Shown: positions 12,104 to 24,910, numbered from the stretch's first letter. The stretch: DNA of 64,000 nt from Spiroplasma litorale (GCF_001267155.1 NZ_CP012357.1:1-64000), one strand, 5' to 3'. The notes: a model not told the origin generated them from the sequence alone. A program made the numbers and translations.

Positions 12104-13228
12104 ATGAATTTAAGTAAAAAAGGAAAATATTTAGTAGCGGTATCAGGTGGGCCGGATAGCATCTTTTTATTGCAACTATTAGTCAAAAAAAAGTATAAAA
12201 ACTTGGTCGTCTGCCATGTAAATCATAATTACAGAGAAGAATCTATTGTTGACCAAAAAGTTGTGGAAAATATATGTAAAAAATACAAAATTAAATTATA
12301 TGTTGAAAATATTTTTTATAAAAAAGATTATAAAAATTTTGAAGCTTGAGCAAGAAAAGAAAGATATAAAATATTTAGCTCAATTATTAAAAAAGAAAAT
12401 TTGGATTCAGTTCTTATTGCTCACAACTTAAACGATGATGTTGAAACATATTTAATGCAATTAGACAAAAAAACAACTCTTAATTTTTATGGTATAAAAC
12501 ATAAAACATACGTAGAAGGTTGTAAAATAATAAGACCAATTATAAATTATAAAAAAGAAAATATTTTAAAATATCTTAATAAAAATAATATTGAGTATGC
12601 AATTGATAAAACTAATTTTGATCTTAAATATAAAAGAAATCAAATTAGAAACCAACTAACTCCACACAAAATTGATCTTTTAAAAAAAGAGATGGTTAAT
12701 ATAAATAAAAAGCTAAAAAAACAAGAAATAGACATAGTTAAAAAAATTAACTTACAAAAAGAAGAATATATTGATTTAAAATGGTTGAATAGTAAAGAAA
12801 TTGATTACAAACTAAGGTTTTTATATATGTATTTTTTAAAAAAAGGGCTAATCGGGCTTTTAATAAATACTAAAAAATCTTTTATAAAAGAACTAGAAAA
12901 ACAATTGCAAACAAAAAAAAGCTATTTAAATATAAAAATAAAAAATAAAATAATTTTAAAAGACTATAATAAATTATTTATTGTGAATGAAGAAGAACTT
13001 TTTTTATTTGAAAGCAAAGAAAAACCTTCATTTTATAATGGACCAAATTTTAATTCTAAAAATTTAATATATACAAATAATTGGTTAAAATGACAATCAA
13101 AACTGTATTATAATAAGGTAAGGTTAAAAAAATTCTATATGAATAAAAAATATAGCTATTATAATAGGTTTAAGACTATATTGGTGTTTGACCCAGTTAA
13201 TGGAATAATTTTAAATAAACTATGATAG
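12104..13228 (+). CDS. tilS: tRNA(Ile)-lysidine synthase
   Basis: Converts C34 of tRNA-Ile2 to lysidine so that AUA is read as Ile, an essential function. The 374-residue frame spans three UGA Trp codons, including the penultimate codon. The N-terminal PP-loop AVSGGPDSIFLL near residues 11-22 binds ATP, followed by CHVNHNYR and AHNLNDDVETYLM near 102-114. Length is below the 470 residues of Bacillus TilS; the C-terminal domain is reduced. In Bacillus tilS is followed by hpt and ftsH; here hpt is absent. Confidence 0.92.
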
Positions 13229-13260
13229 AATTATAACGATTTAGAAAAAGCGGTGTTTTA

Positions 13261-15166
<1,906 letters not shown>

Positions 15167-15174
<8 letters not shown>

Positions 15175-15197
15175 CAATATACGAGCTATTTTTTTTT
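15167..15197 (+). terminator. Rho-independent terminator of ftsH
   Basis: Arms AAAATAGC and GCTATTTT enclose a 9-nt loop, followed by a run of Ts. The ftsH stop codon lies in the ascending arm. This separates ftsH from hslO, whose Shine-Dalgarno follows immediately. Confidence 0.7.
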
Positions 15198-15214
15198 AAA
15201 AAAAAGGAGATACT

Positions 15215-16072
15215 ATGGATTTACAAGTTAGAGCTATTAGCAATGTTAAAAATGTCAAAATATCAATTGTGGATATTACAGAAAGTCTTAATGAAATAAA
15301 ATCACTTCAAAAATTAAATGAAATTGCAACAGAAGCGCTAGGGAGATCAATTATTGATACAGGATTAGTTAGTCTTTCAATAAAAGACGGTTCAAAAGTT
15401 ATTACTAATATTAATGGTATGGGATTACTTGGATCAATAATTGCGGAATTTGATAACAACAAAATAAGAGGTTATGTTCAAAACAGAAATGTAGAAATTA
15501 CAAAAGATGAAGAAACAAATGATAGCGATCTTGCTAGAGCCGTTGGTAAAAATGGGTTTTTACAAATATCAAGATATGATAAAAAAATACCAGAGCCCTA
15601 CACATCTAGAATTGAAATTGTATCGGGTGAAATAAATATGGATTTTATGTTTTACTTGCAAAAAAGTGATCAAGTAAAATCTCTAATTACTTCAAGTGTT
15701 AAATTTGAAAACGGGAAAGTAAAAAAAGCATGTGGTATTATGATACAACTATTACCAGATTTCAAAGATGAAGATATTGATTTCATAGAAGAGAAAATTG
15801 GGACATTAAATTATTTAATTGAAACTTTAGAGAAAACTACAAATTACGAAGCTTTAATTAAAGACATATGTGAAGATGCAAAAATTTTAGATACACAAAA
15901 AATTAAGTTTGAGTGTACTTGTTCAATTGAAAAAGTTATGAGCTCATTGAAATTGTTAAAAAAAGAAGAATTAGAAAAAGCTGTTAATGATGGTGAAGTT
16001 ATTGAGGTAGTTTGTGATTTTTGTACTAAGCAATACAATATTAAACCAAGTGAAATTTCGTCTTTATTATAA
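15215..16072 (+). CDS. hslO: Redox-regulated chaperone Hsp33
   Basis: Hsp33 becomes an unfolded-protein holdase on oxidative stress. 285 residues. The C-terminal zinc switch is complete: a CxC pair (FECTCS, near residue 232) and a CxxC pair (CDFC, near 264-267). The N-terminal domain starts with QVRAISNVKN and has the ALGRSIIDTGL segment. AAGGAG sits 7 nt upstream of the ATG. In Bacillus hslO also follows ftsH closely (with coaX between), which agrees with this placement. Confidence 0.93.
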   Translation: MDLQVRAISNVKNVKISIVDITESLNEIKSLQKLNEIATEALGRSIIDTGLVSLSIKDGSKVITNINGMGLLGSIIAEFDNNKIRGYVQNRNVEITKDEETNDSDLARAVGKNGFLQISRYDKKIPEPYTSRIEIVSGEINMDFMFYLQKSDQVKSLITSSVKFENGKVKKACGIMIQLLPDFKDEDIDFIEEKIGTLNYLIETLEKTTNYEALIKDICEDAKILDTQKIKFECTCSIEKVMSSLKLLKKEELEKAVNDGEVIEVVCDFCTKQYNIKPSEISSLL

Positions 16073-16125
16073 TAATGTGTTAAAATAATTCTAGTGTACT
16101 TAAAAATTCTATTAGGGAGAATAAT

Positions 16126-17049
16126 ATGGAAAACAAAGATAGCAATATTAAAGAAAGAAATAATATAAAACAAAATGAGTTTTTAATTATTGATAAACCT
16201 TCTTTTAGTGAAAGTGACGAATTCAAGCAATTGAAGCAAAAAGTTAGGTTTCAAAAACAACAAACATCTAAATTTTCTAAAAAAATATTAAACGGGGAAG
16301 TTATTTCAACAACAGGAAATAAACCTGATACAGATAAGTACGTTATTGAATTATTTGATGTAAAAAAATGATATCAAACAGGTGATGTATTAACACCAGT
16401 TCTTAGAGGTGTTGATCTTAAAATTGAAAAAGGTAAATTTATCGTTATTTTAGGACCTTCAGGTTCTGGTAAAACTACTTTATTAAATACAATTTCTGGT
16501 TTAGACAAAACAAGTGAAGGTGATGTTTTTGTTCTTGGTAACAATTTATCTTTATTAAAAGACTCACATTTGACAAAGTTTAGAAGAGAAAACGTTGGAT
16601 TCATATTTCAACAATATAACTTACTTTCAAATCTAACAGCTAAGGAAAATGCTGAAGTTGGTGAAAATTTAAGTAAAAGCAAAGAAAATAAAATGTCTTT
16701 AACAGATATTTTTAAAACAATTGGTATGGAAGACCAAATGAATAAATACCCACACCAAATGTCAGGTGGACAACAACAAAGGGTTTCGATTGCTAGAGCA
16801 CTTGCAAAAAACCCAGAAATATTATTTGGTGATGAACCGACAGGTGCTCTTGATGAAGAAATGGGTAGGAGAGTTTTAGAAATACTTGTTGATATAAAAA
16901 ACAAATATAAAACTACAATAATCATTGTCACTCATAACCCAAATATTAGTGAAATTGGGGATACTGTAATACATGTGAAAAATGGTTTGATTGACAATAT
17001 TAAAAATAACTCTAATCCAAAAAAACCATCAGATATTGATTGATCTTAA
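16126..17049 (+). CDS. ABC transporter ATP-binding protein, LolD/MacB-like, with N-terminal extension
   Basis: 307-residue ABC ATPase of the family that powers FtsX-like (MacB/LolCDE-type) permeases. Walker A GPSGSGKTT near 112-120, Q-loop FIFQQYN, signature MSGGQQQRVSIA, Walker B EILFGDEPTGALD and the switch His in IVTHN are all present, so it should hydrolyse ATP. About 75 residues of charged sequence precede the ABC domain, an unusual extension. No permease gene lies beside it, and it has its own terminator, so its partner must be elsewhere. Substrate unknown. Uses UGA Trp within the YQTGDV region and at the penultimate-but-one codon. Confidence 0.85.
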
Positions 17050-17071
17050 AAGTACTTAGAGGTACTTTTTT
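17048..17071 (+). terminator. Rho-independent terminator after the ABC ATPase gene
   Basis: Perfect 8-bp stem AAAAGTAC/GTACTTTT with a 6-nt loop, continuing into Ts. It overlaps the TAA of the preceding gene by two bases. Confidence 0.8.
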
Positions 17072-17118
17072 ATTTGTAAATAAAAAGTATATAATTAAAT
17101 TATGATATGGAGGTAACT

Positions 17119-17433
17119 ATGCCAGTATTCACATTTAAAGGTGATAATTTAGACAAAGTAAAAGAGTATCACAAAAAAATAGGTGAGTTAGCACTTTTGG
17201 TAAATGCAAAGGTTGAAAATTTTGTATTTATTTACGAACATATTAACTTAATTACTAATGATAATAACATTAATGTATTATATGTTTCAGTAGAATGACT
17301 AGGGAGACCTTTAAAGCAAGAGGTTGTGGCCTCTCATTTGCAAGAGTTTTTCGAAAAGTTTTATAAGAAAATATACTTAAAATTTACAGAGATTAATAAT
17401 TTTATGTACTTAAACGGTAAGCTTATTGGATAA
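17119..17433 (+). CDS. Small DUF1904-like protein (tautomerase fold family)
   Basis: 104 residues starting MPVFTFKG. The Pro directly after Met, the N-terminal strand and the length resemble the DUF1904 family, small proteins with a tautomerase/MIF-like fold; no reaction is established for it. An in-frame ATG at 17107 would bury the GGAGGT ribosome binding site (17109-17114) inside the gene, so ATG 17119 is preferred. A UGA Trp is at 17296. The stop overlaps the dusB ATG by one base (TAATG), so the two are translationally coupled. Family assignment is from memory of the pattern and is moderate. Confidence 0.6.
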
Positions 17434-18398
17434 TGAAAATAAAAAATATAAATATTAACGGAAATTTATTTTTAGGACCGATGGCAGGAACTACAAATAG
17501 TGCATTTAGAACTATCTGTAGAGAAAAAGGTGCTTCACTTGTATATGCAGAAATGGTTAGCATGGAAGGGTTAGTACATAACAATCAAAAAACAAAAAAA
17601 ATGATATACGTTTCAGAAAATGAAAAACCGACATCACTTCAAATTTTTGGATATGATGTCAATTCTTTTGTAAAAGGAACAAAAATAGTAGACCTAAATT
17701 CTGATTGTGACATAATTGATATAAATATGGGTTGTCCTGCTCCTAAGGTAGCTATGAGAAGCCAAGCAGGTGCAAATTTATTAAAGTACCCAGAAAGAGT
17801 TGGAGAGGTTATTAAAGCAGTTGTTGAAAGTACAACTAAACCCGTTACTGTTAAAATGAGAATTGGATGAGACGAAGAAAATAAGAATGTTGTTGAATTA
17901 GCAAAGATTGCAGAAAAAAACGGAGCATCAGCAATTGCTGTACACGCTAGAACAAGAAATCAATTTTATAAAGGTAAAGCAGATTGAAATTGAATAAAAA
18001 AAGTTAAAGAATCCGTTAAAATACCTGTTATAGGTAACGGTGATGTTATTGATGGCAAGAGTGCAAAACAAATGTTTGAAGAAACAGGTTGTGATGCCAT
18101 TATGATTTCAAGAGCAGCACAAGGCAATCCATGAATTTTTAAAGAAATAAAATACTATTTAGATAATGAAAAAGAACTAGGCAAACCTAGTTTAGAAGAA
18201 TGAAAAAACACAATCAAAAAGCATGCTCAACTTCTAATATCAGAGTTGGGTGAAGAACATGCAATCAAAGAAATGCGTAAGCAACTCGTTTGATATATAA
18301 AAGCGTATAATAAAAGCGACAACTATAAAGAAATGCAACAAAAAGCAGTTTATATAAACAATTTCCAAGATTTAGAAAGTGTTTTAGAATTATATTAA
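17433..18398 (+). CDS. dusB: tRNA-dihydrouridine synthase
   Basis: FMN-dependent enzyme that reduces specific uridines in tRNA. 321 residues of TIM-barrel type. Diagnostic motifs are GPMAGTTNSAFR near the start, DINMGCPAPKV near residues 96-106 with the catalytic Cys, VKMRIGWDE with a UGA Trp, and AVHARTRNQFYKG. In Bacillus dusB also precedes lysS (yacF-lysS), supporting the placement. At least six UGA Trp codons are used. Confidence 0.92.
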
Positions 18399-18412
18399 GA
18401 AAGGATTATAAA

Positions 18413-19926
<1,514 letters not shown>

Positions 19927-19927
<1 letters not shown>

Positions 19928-20931
19928 TGAAGTATGGAATTGTCTTGGGTTATGTCTCAAAACTTAATTTTAAAGAAACTTTAGCGTCTATTGAAGAAAT
20001 TAAAGACAGCATTTTTTTTGGACTAAAAAATGATCTAAAACTAATTTCTGTTGATGGTGGTTTAGTTACAAACAAAAAAGATTGGTTAAATGATGATTTT
20101 CAACAAACAAAAAGACCAATCGATTTTGATGTGATTGATTATAAAGGTTTTGGAGAAATTATAATTGCAAATAATAAATGGAGAAGAAATTTAATTTCTA
20201 AAATTGAACATCTAGAACACAAAAAAGGCATTATATCTAAATTTTCAACAATAGATAGAGATGCAAAATTAGGTAATACAAGTTCATTAATTTATGATGA
20301 ATTAGGTATTGAAATATTAGCTAAAGAACTTGATCACCAATATTTAGATGATTTTATAGTTAAAATATATAAACAAGTTTATGAAACAGATAAAAAAGTA
20401 AGCTCAAATCATAAAATCTTAAAATCTTTACATTTTTCTAAAACACTTACATTTGTAACTTATAAAAAATTGAGGGAACTTTACCCATTATTAACTTTTA
20501 AAGAAAGAATTAATAAATTTGCAAAAGAAAACGGAAGTTTTGTTTTAAAAGATTATGTTGAGAAAATTATAAATCATAAAAGTATGAACAGTTTTTCAGA
20601 AGATGTCTTTAATTTTAAAACATTCTCAAAACTTTATGTTTATAATAGCGAATGTGAAAAAGCAGTTTCAATAGGATATGCTTCATATCAAGTTGATAGG
20701 GAAGTTTTAAGAGAGCAAAATTTATTACTTAAAGAAAATTATAAAAACAATAATAATTATAATTTTTTAATCAAATCTAATAAATTACCCTTAACTTTAT
20801 CGGCAGGTTTGTTTATAAATAGAATAACAATGATCATTTTAGAAAAACAACATATTGCAGAAGTTCATTCTTCTATATGATCAAATGAATTTATAGAATA
20901 CTGCAATGCAAACAAAATAAAAATTTTTTAA
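19927..20931 (+). CDS. Divergent aspartate-ammonia ligase (AsnA)-like protein
   Basis: 334 residues, close to AsnA (about 330). The order of features follows AsnA, a class II synthetase-like enzyme making Asn from Asp, ammonia and ATP: GGLVTN, KWRRNLI near 84-90, STIDRDAKL near 107-115, a YPLLTFKERINKFAKENGSFVL block near 186-207 and LPLTLSAGLFINR near 287-299. Several residues I recall as catalytic appear changed: the GIRVD Arg of E. coli AsnA aligns with Gln255 (SYQVD), and the Gln after VD is Glu125. Arg299 and Arg111 look kept. It may be a degenerate or re-purposed paralogue. Coupled to lysS by a 1-nt overlap. Confidence 0.6.
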
Positions 20932-20939
20932 GGAGTAAA

Positions 20940-21551
20940 ATGATAAGTGCAATCATTGTAGCAAATGGAACATCTTCACGTTTTGGAGAAGAAAATAAAT
21001 TATTAGAAAATATTAATGGTGACTTTGTAATAACTTTAGCAATTGAAAAATTTTTAAAGGTTCCAAGTATTAAAGAAGTAATTTTAGTTTCAAATGATGA
21101 AATTTTTAATGTAATAAATACTGATAATATAATTAAAGTTTATGGAGGAAAGACAAGACCTGAATCAGTTATGGCTGGTTTAAAAAAAGCCTCACAAAAA
21201 TATGTTATGATCCATGACGGAGCTAGACCATTTGTTTCGAGTTCTTTAATAAACAAGTTAAGTAAAGAATTAGAAAAGCATCAAGTTGTTGTCCCGATAT
21301 TAAATATTACAAGTAGTTTAAAAATGTATGATAATAATAAAATAAAAACTGTTAATAGAGAAAGTTTTTTCCAAACTCAAACACCTCAATGTTTTAAAAA
21401 AGATATTATTATTAATGCTTATGAGAATATTAATACCAAATGGGTTGATGATCTTCAAGCAATAGAGGGTATAGATAACATAGATGTTAAACTAATACCT
21501 GGAGAAATAAGCAACATTAAAATTACTTTTAAAAAAGATATAATAGGGTAA
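20940..21551 (+). CDS. ispD: 2-C-methyl-D-erythritol 4-phosphate cytidylyltransferase
   Basis: Third step of the MEP isoprenoid pathway, transferring CMP to methylerythritol phosphate. 203 residues, somewhat short (usual about 230). Nucleotidyltransferase N-terminus AIIVANGTSSRFG with the trailing Lys of ENKL, the HDGARPFV motif near residues 92-99, and QTQTPQCF. HDGARPF favours IspD over the related TarI family. AAGGAG is 5 nt before the ATG. ispF, often adjacent, is absent. The MEP pathway is known in some Spiroplasma and largely missing in other mollicutes. Confidence 0.82.
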   Translation: MISAIIVANGTSSRFGEENKLLENINGDFVITLAIEKFLKVPSIKEVILVSNDEIFNVINTDNIIKVYGGKTRPESVMAGLKKASQKYVMIHDGARPFVSSSLINKLSKELEKHQVVVPILNITSSLKMYDNNKIKTVNRESFFQTQTPQCFKKDIIINAYENINTKWVDDLQAIEGIDNIDVKLIPGEISNIKITFKKDIIG

Positions 21552-21574
21552 TAAAAATTTTAGAGATTTAGTTA

Positions 21575-21619
21575 AATGATTATTAAACTTACATTACAAA
21601 TATAATAATCATTTTTTTT
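21575..21619 (+). terminator. Rho-independent terminator of the lysS-ispD unit
   Basis: Eleven-base arms AATGATTATTA (21575-21585) and TAATAATCATT (21603-21613) with a 17-nt loop, followed by Ts. Separates ispD from the rpsF operon. Confidence 0.7.
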
Positions 21620-21648
21620 ATTTTTAATTATAAATTTGCAATTTATTA

Positions 21649-21654
21649 TATAAT
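21649..21654 (+). promoter_or_regulatory. Candidate rpsF operon -10 element (TATAAT)
   Basis: Perfect TATAAT after the ispD terminator and 69 bp before rpsF, leaving room for a leader of about 60 nt. No -35 at normal spacing is evident. Confidence 0.5.
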
Positions 21655-21683
21655 AAAAAAGCGAGTTAATTTTTATATTAATT

Positions 21684-21715
21684 CCTTGCCTTTTTTAGGC
21701 CAATAGACCACAAGG
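21684..21715 (+). promoter_or_regulatory. Candidate S6:S18-type autoregulatory leader of rpsF
   Basis: CCTT (21684-21687) can pair with AAGG (21712-21715) of the rpsF Shine-Dalgarno. Inside it GCCT/AGGC forms a small hairpin with a T5 loop, leaving a one-sided 3' loop CAATAGACCAC. Known S6:S18-binding leaders have an outer stem, an inner hairpin and a conserved 3' bulge rich in CC, so the layout fits. The match is structural and by eye; the exact CCG trinucleotide is not present. Confidence 0.4.
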
Positions 21716-21722
21716 AGAAACT

Positions 21723-22313
21723 ATGATAAGAAAATACGAAATTATGTATATCGTAGACAAAGATGTTGCAGACATTAAAAGTGTCGAAAAAAAACTTAGC
21801 GATATTTTGACTACAAATTCAGGGAAAATTTTAGAATCTGAAAATTGAGGATTGAAAGATTTTGCATATGAAATAAACAAAAAGAAAAAAGGACACTATA
21901 TTGTTTTGATCGTAGAAACAGATTCTTCAAATATTGCAGAATTTGAACGTGTGTCAAGAATTGACAAAAATGTAGTCAGATATTTAGTTATTAATACAGA
22001 AAATGAAAAAAACTATATTCAATCTACAAAGTATGCTAAAACAGACATGACTAAATATAGAGAAGAAAGAAAACAATCTCGCCCATATGAAAAAAAATAC
22101 AGAAGAGATGACAATTTTGAAAAAAAAGAATTCAAAGAAAATAAGGAAGACACTCCAAAATCTGTATCAGATAATGTTAAACAAGAAACTTCTGTAAAAG
22201 CAGAAACATTAAAAGAAACAAAACCAAAAACAACAAAAGAAACAACAAAAGAAACAACAAAAGAAACAACAAAAGAAACAAAACCAAAAGCAACTAAAGA
22301 AAAAAAAGCTTAA
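21723..22313 (+). CDS. rpsF: 30S ribosomal protein S6 with long C-terminal extension
   Basis: 196 residues, about twice the usual 95-100. The first 95 residues are standard S6 (KYEIMYIV start, KDFAYEINKKKKGHY with a UGA Trp just before). The extra 100 residues are highly charged, and residues about 170-190 carry four TKET units encoded by near-perfect 12-bp repeats between about 22228 and 22283, bracketed by KPK. Long charged S6 tails occur in some mollicutes. The gene heads the conserved rpsF-ssb-rpsR operon, preceded by AAGGAG. Confidence 0.92.
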
Positions 22314-22326
22314 GGATGGTGAAATT

Positions 22327-22782
22327 ATGAACTCTGTAAATTTAATAGGTAGAATAACTAAGGACCCTGAACTAAGAACTTCAAAGGATAATAGAGCATT
22401 TGTTGCCTTTACTTTAGCTGTAAACGAATTTTCAGGTGGTAAGCAGTATACACAATTTGTGCCTTGTTTTGCTTGAGAAAAAACTGCTGAAAATATGAGT
22501 AAATATGTTAAAAAAGGTGCTCAAATTTCGATTGAAGGATCAATTAACGTTAGACAAGAAAACGTAAATGGTCAGTATAACCAAAGCGTTTTTGTTAGAG
22601 CTAATAGAGTGCAATTTTTATCAAACTCAGGTCAAGACGCAACCTTAAATAATCAAGACAGATTTTCAAATTTTACAAATCAAGGTAATTTAAACGAAAG
22701 TCAATCAGGTCCAAATCTTGATTTTGATTTAATCGAAGATCAAAAAGTATCTGATGATGATTCTATTCTTTGAGAAGATTAA
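22327..22782 (+). CDS. ssb: Single-stranded DNA-binding protein
   Basis: Coats single-stranded DNA during replication and repair. 151 residues. OB-fold with NLIGRITKDPELR at the start and a FVPCFAWEKTAE segment containing a UGA Trp. The linker is Asn/Gln-rich. The C-terminal tip is acidic (DDDSILWED) where most bacteria end in DDDIPF; the Trp is UGA-encoded. Lies between rpsF and rpsR, the standard order. Confidence 0.95.
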
Positions 22783-22797
22783 TAAAGGAGAAAAATA

Positions 22798-23022
22798 ATG
22801 GTAAAAAAATTTGTAAGAAGAAAAAAAGTTAATTTCTTCGCTAAAAATAAAATCGATTATATAGATTATAAAGATGTAGATCTATTAAAAAAATTTATTT
22901 CGATTAATGGACAAATCCTTCCAAGAAGGGTTACAGGTACTTCACCAAAACATCAAAGAATGTTAGCTGTTGCTATAAAAAGAGCAAGAACTATGGGTTT
23001 AATTCCATTTATAGTTCAATAA
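22798..23022 (+). CDS. rpsR: 30S ribosomal protein S18
   Basis: 74 residues, normal length. Basic N-terminus and the conserved [24 protein letters not shown] and [18 protein letters not shown] segments. AAAGGAG is 7 nt upstream. It is the last gene of the rpsF operon and is followed by a strong terminator. Confidence 0.97.
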   Translation: MVKKFVRRKKVNFFAKNKIDYIDYKDVDLLKKFISINGQILPRRVTGTSPKHQRMLAVAIKRARTMGLIPFIVQ

Positions 23023-23033
23023 AATATTTTAAT

Positions 23034-23057
23034 AACACTCAATATTGAGTGTTTTTT
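23034..23057 (+). terminator. Rho-independent terminator of the rpsF-ssb-rpsR operon
   Basis: A 20-bp perfect palindrome centred on a TA (arms AACACTCAA/TTGAGTGTT), followed by Ts. Confidence 0.85.
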
Positions 23058-23063
23058 ATTTGT

Positions 23064-23069
23064 TATAAT
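23064..23069 (+). promoter_or_regulatory. Candidate rplI -10 element (TATAAT)
   Basis: Perfect TATAAT 15 bp before the rplI ATG, directly after the rpsR terminator. Would give a very short 5' leader. -35 not clear. Confidence 0.45.
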
Positions 23070-23084
23070 TAATATGGTGATTTT

Positions 23085-23531
23085 ATGAAAGTAATTCTCT
23101 TAGAAGATATTAAAAACTATGGTAAAAAAAATGACGTTGTGGAAGTTTCTGATGGTTATGCAAAAAATTTTTTAATTCCTAAAAAACTTGCTAAAATCGC
23201 TTCTTCAAATGAGTTAGGTCATTTAAGAGTGATTAAGAATAAAGAGACTGAATTTTTAAAACAAAAAGAAGAAGAAATAAAAAAACTGGCATCTGAAATT
23301 GAAAAAATAACACTCAAATTTACTTTAAAATTTAAAGATGATAAAGCTTTTGGTACAATTTCTTTAAATCAAATTGTAGAAGTATTAGAAAAAAGTTATA
23401 ATTTAATAATTGACAAGAAAAAGTTTGAAAAGCATGAAGTTATTAATAAGATGGGCTTATTTTATTTGAAAATAAAACTTTCAAAAAACAATATAGCAAC
23501 CCTTAAAGTTAATGTAGAAGGAAACAAATAG
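23085..23531 (+). CDS. rplI: 50S ribosomal protein L9
   Basis: 148 residues, family length. The N-terminal domain MKVILLEDIKNYGKKNDVVE and the GYAKNFLIPKKLA signature are clear, joined by a charged helix to the C-terminal RNA-binding domain. In Bacillus rplI also precedes the replicative helicase gene, as it does here by 5 bp. The Shine-Dalgarno is weak (GGTGA). Confidence 0.96.
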   Translation: MKVILLEDIKNYGKKNDVVEVSDGYAKNFLIPKKLAKIASSNELGHLRVIKNKETEFLKQKEEEIKKLASEIEKITLKFTLKFKDDKAFGTISLNQIVEVLEKSYNLIIDKKKFEKHEVINKMGLFYLKIKLSKNNIATLKVNVEGNK

Positions 23532-23536
23532 AATTT

Positions 23537-24892
23537 ATGAATCTAGAAACATCATCAGAACAATTCAATAACAAAACTCTAGTAGATTTAGAAAAAACAG
23601 TTCTATCTATTGCAGTGCATTCCCCAAAAGCATGTTTTGAGATTTTAACACAACTTAATAAAGATGACTTTTTTTTAAAGGAACACGGCATTATATTTCA
23701 AACCATAAATGATGTTTCTCAGGAAAGTAGAATCATAACTTTAACAAAACTTATTGAGAAGCTTGAAACAACTAAAAAATTAGATGAAGTTGGTGGTATA
23801 GAATACATTTCAAATATTTCTGGATATTACATTACCGATGAAGGTTTCGAAGATTATATTGATCTTGTATTTAAAAGTTCTATAGGTAGAAAACTAGATA
23901 AAGAACTTGATTACATAAAAAAATTAAGAGAAAATAAAGTACCAATTGATGAAGTTTTTTTAGAAACTCAACAAAGAATTTTGGATATAAAAACAGATGT
24001 TCATAAAGATGAAGCAACTGAAGTTAAGGAAATAATTGTTGATGTAATTAAAAAACTAGAAGATTTAGAAAAAAATCAAGAAATAATTAATGGTGTACCT
24101 TCTGGTTATTCTGAATTAGATCAAATGACTAGCGGATGACAAAAAGGAGATTTTATAATCCTTGCTGCCAGACCCTCTATGGGTAAAACTGCATTTGCAC
24201 TTAACCTTGCAATTAATGCTTCAGAATATAATAAAGGTGTAGCATTTTTTTCATTAGAAATGCCAAAAGAACAACTAGTACAAAGAATTCTTAGTGCGAC
24301 TTCAAAAGTGGATTCCAACTCTTTAAGAAATGCAAAAGGACTTACTCCAGAAACATGAAAAAGAATTTTTGCGAGCGGAGAATCAATTGCAAATATGAAT
24401 ATTGTAATAGATGATTCACCAGGTTTAAATGTACTTCAATTACAATCAAAACTAAGAAAAATGAAAAGAGACTTCAAAATTGATATTTGTATTATAGACT
24501 ATCTGCAATTGGTATCTTCAATTTCAAGTAGATTTGAAAGTAGACAAAACGAAGTAGCTGCAATATCTAGACAATTAAAAAAAATTGCTAGGGAATTAGA
24601 TATGCCCATAATTTGTTTATCTCAGCTTTCTAGACGTGTTGAAAGTAGAGAACAAAAAATTCCTCTTATGTCAGATTTAAGAGATAGTGGGGCAATAGAA
24701 CAAGACGCCGATATTATTATGTTTTTGTATAGAGATGCATATTATGAAAATAAAAATGCAAATTTTGATTCAGCGGGTACAACAGACGAAACAGATGTTA
24801 TAATTTCTAAGCATAGAAACGGACCTACTGGTACAATTAAAGTAAACTTCATGAGAAATTATGGAAAATTCCAAGAGCAATCCAAGAAGTAA
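23537..24892 (+). CDS. dnaB: Replicative DNA helicase DnaB (DnaC of Bacillus)
   Basis: Hexameric 5'-3' helicase at the fork. 451 residues. N-terminal domain, linker helix, then RecA-like ATPase with Walker [12 protein letters not shown] near 210-220, ATP-sensing [11 protein letters not shown], Walker [13 protein letters not shown] and [21 protein letters not shown]-like block. Two UGA Trp codons are used (24138 and 24357). Adjacent to rplI as in other Firmicutes. No strong terminator follows; the lipoprotein gene starts 18 bp on. Confidence 0.96.
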
Positions 24893-24910
24893 GTAAAGAA
24901 GGAGAAAGTT

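Noticed and set aside
12350-13093. Apparent frameshift or split of tilS, and similar splits in dnaN, gyrB, ftsH, dusB, rpoC and others
   Set aside because: All breaks are in-frame UGA codons at positions where Trp is plausible. With UGA as Trp the genes are intact.
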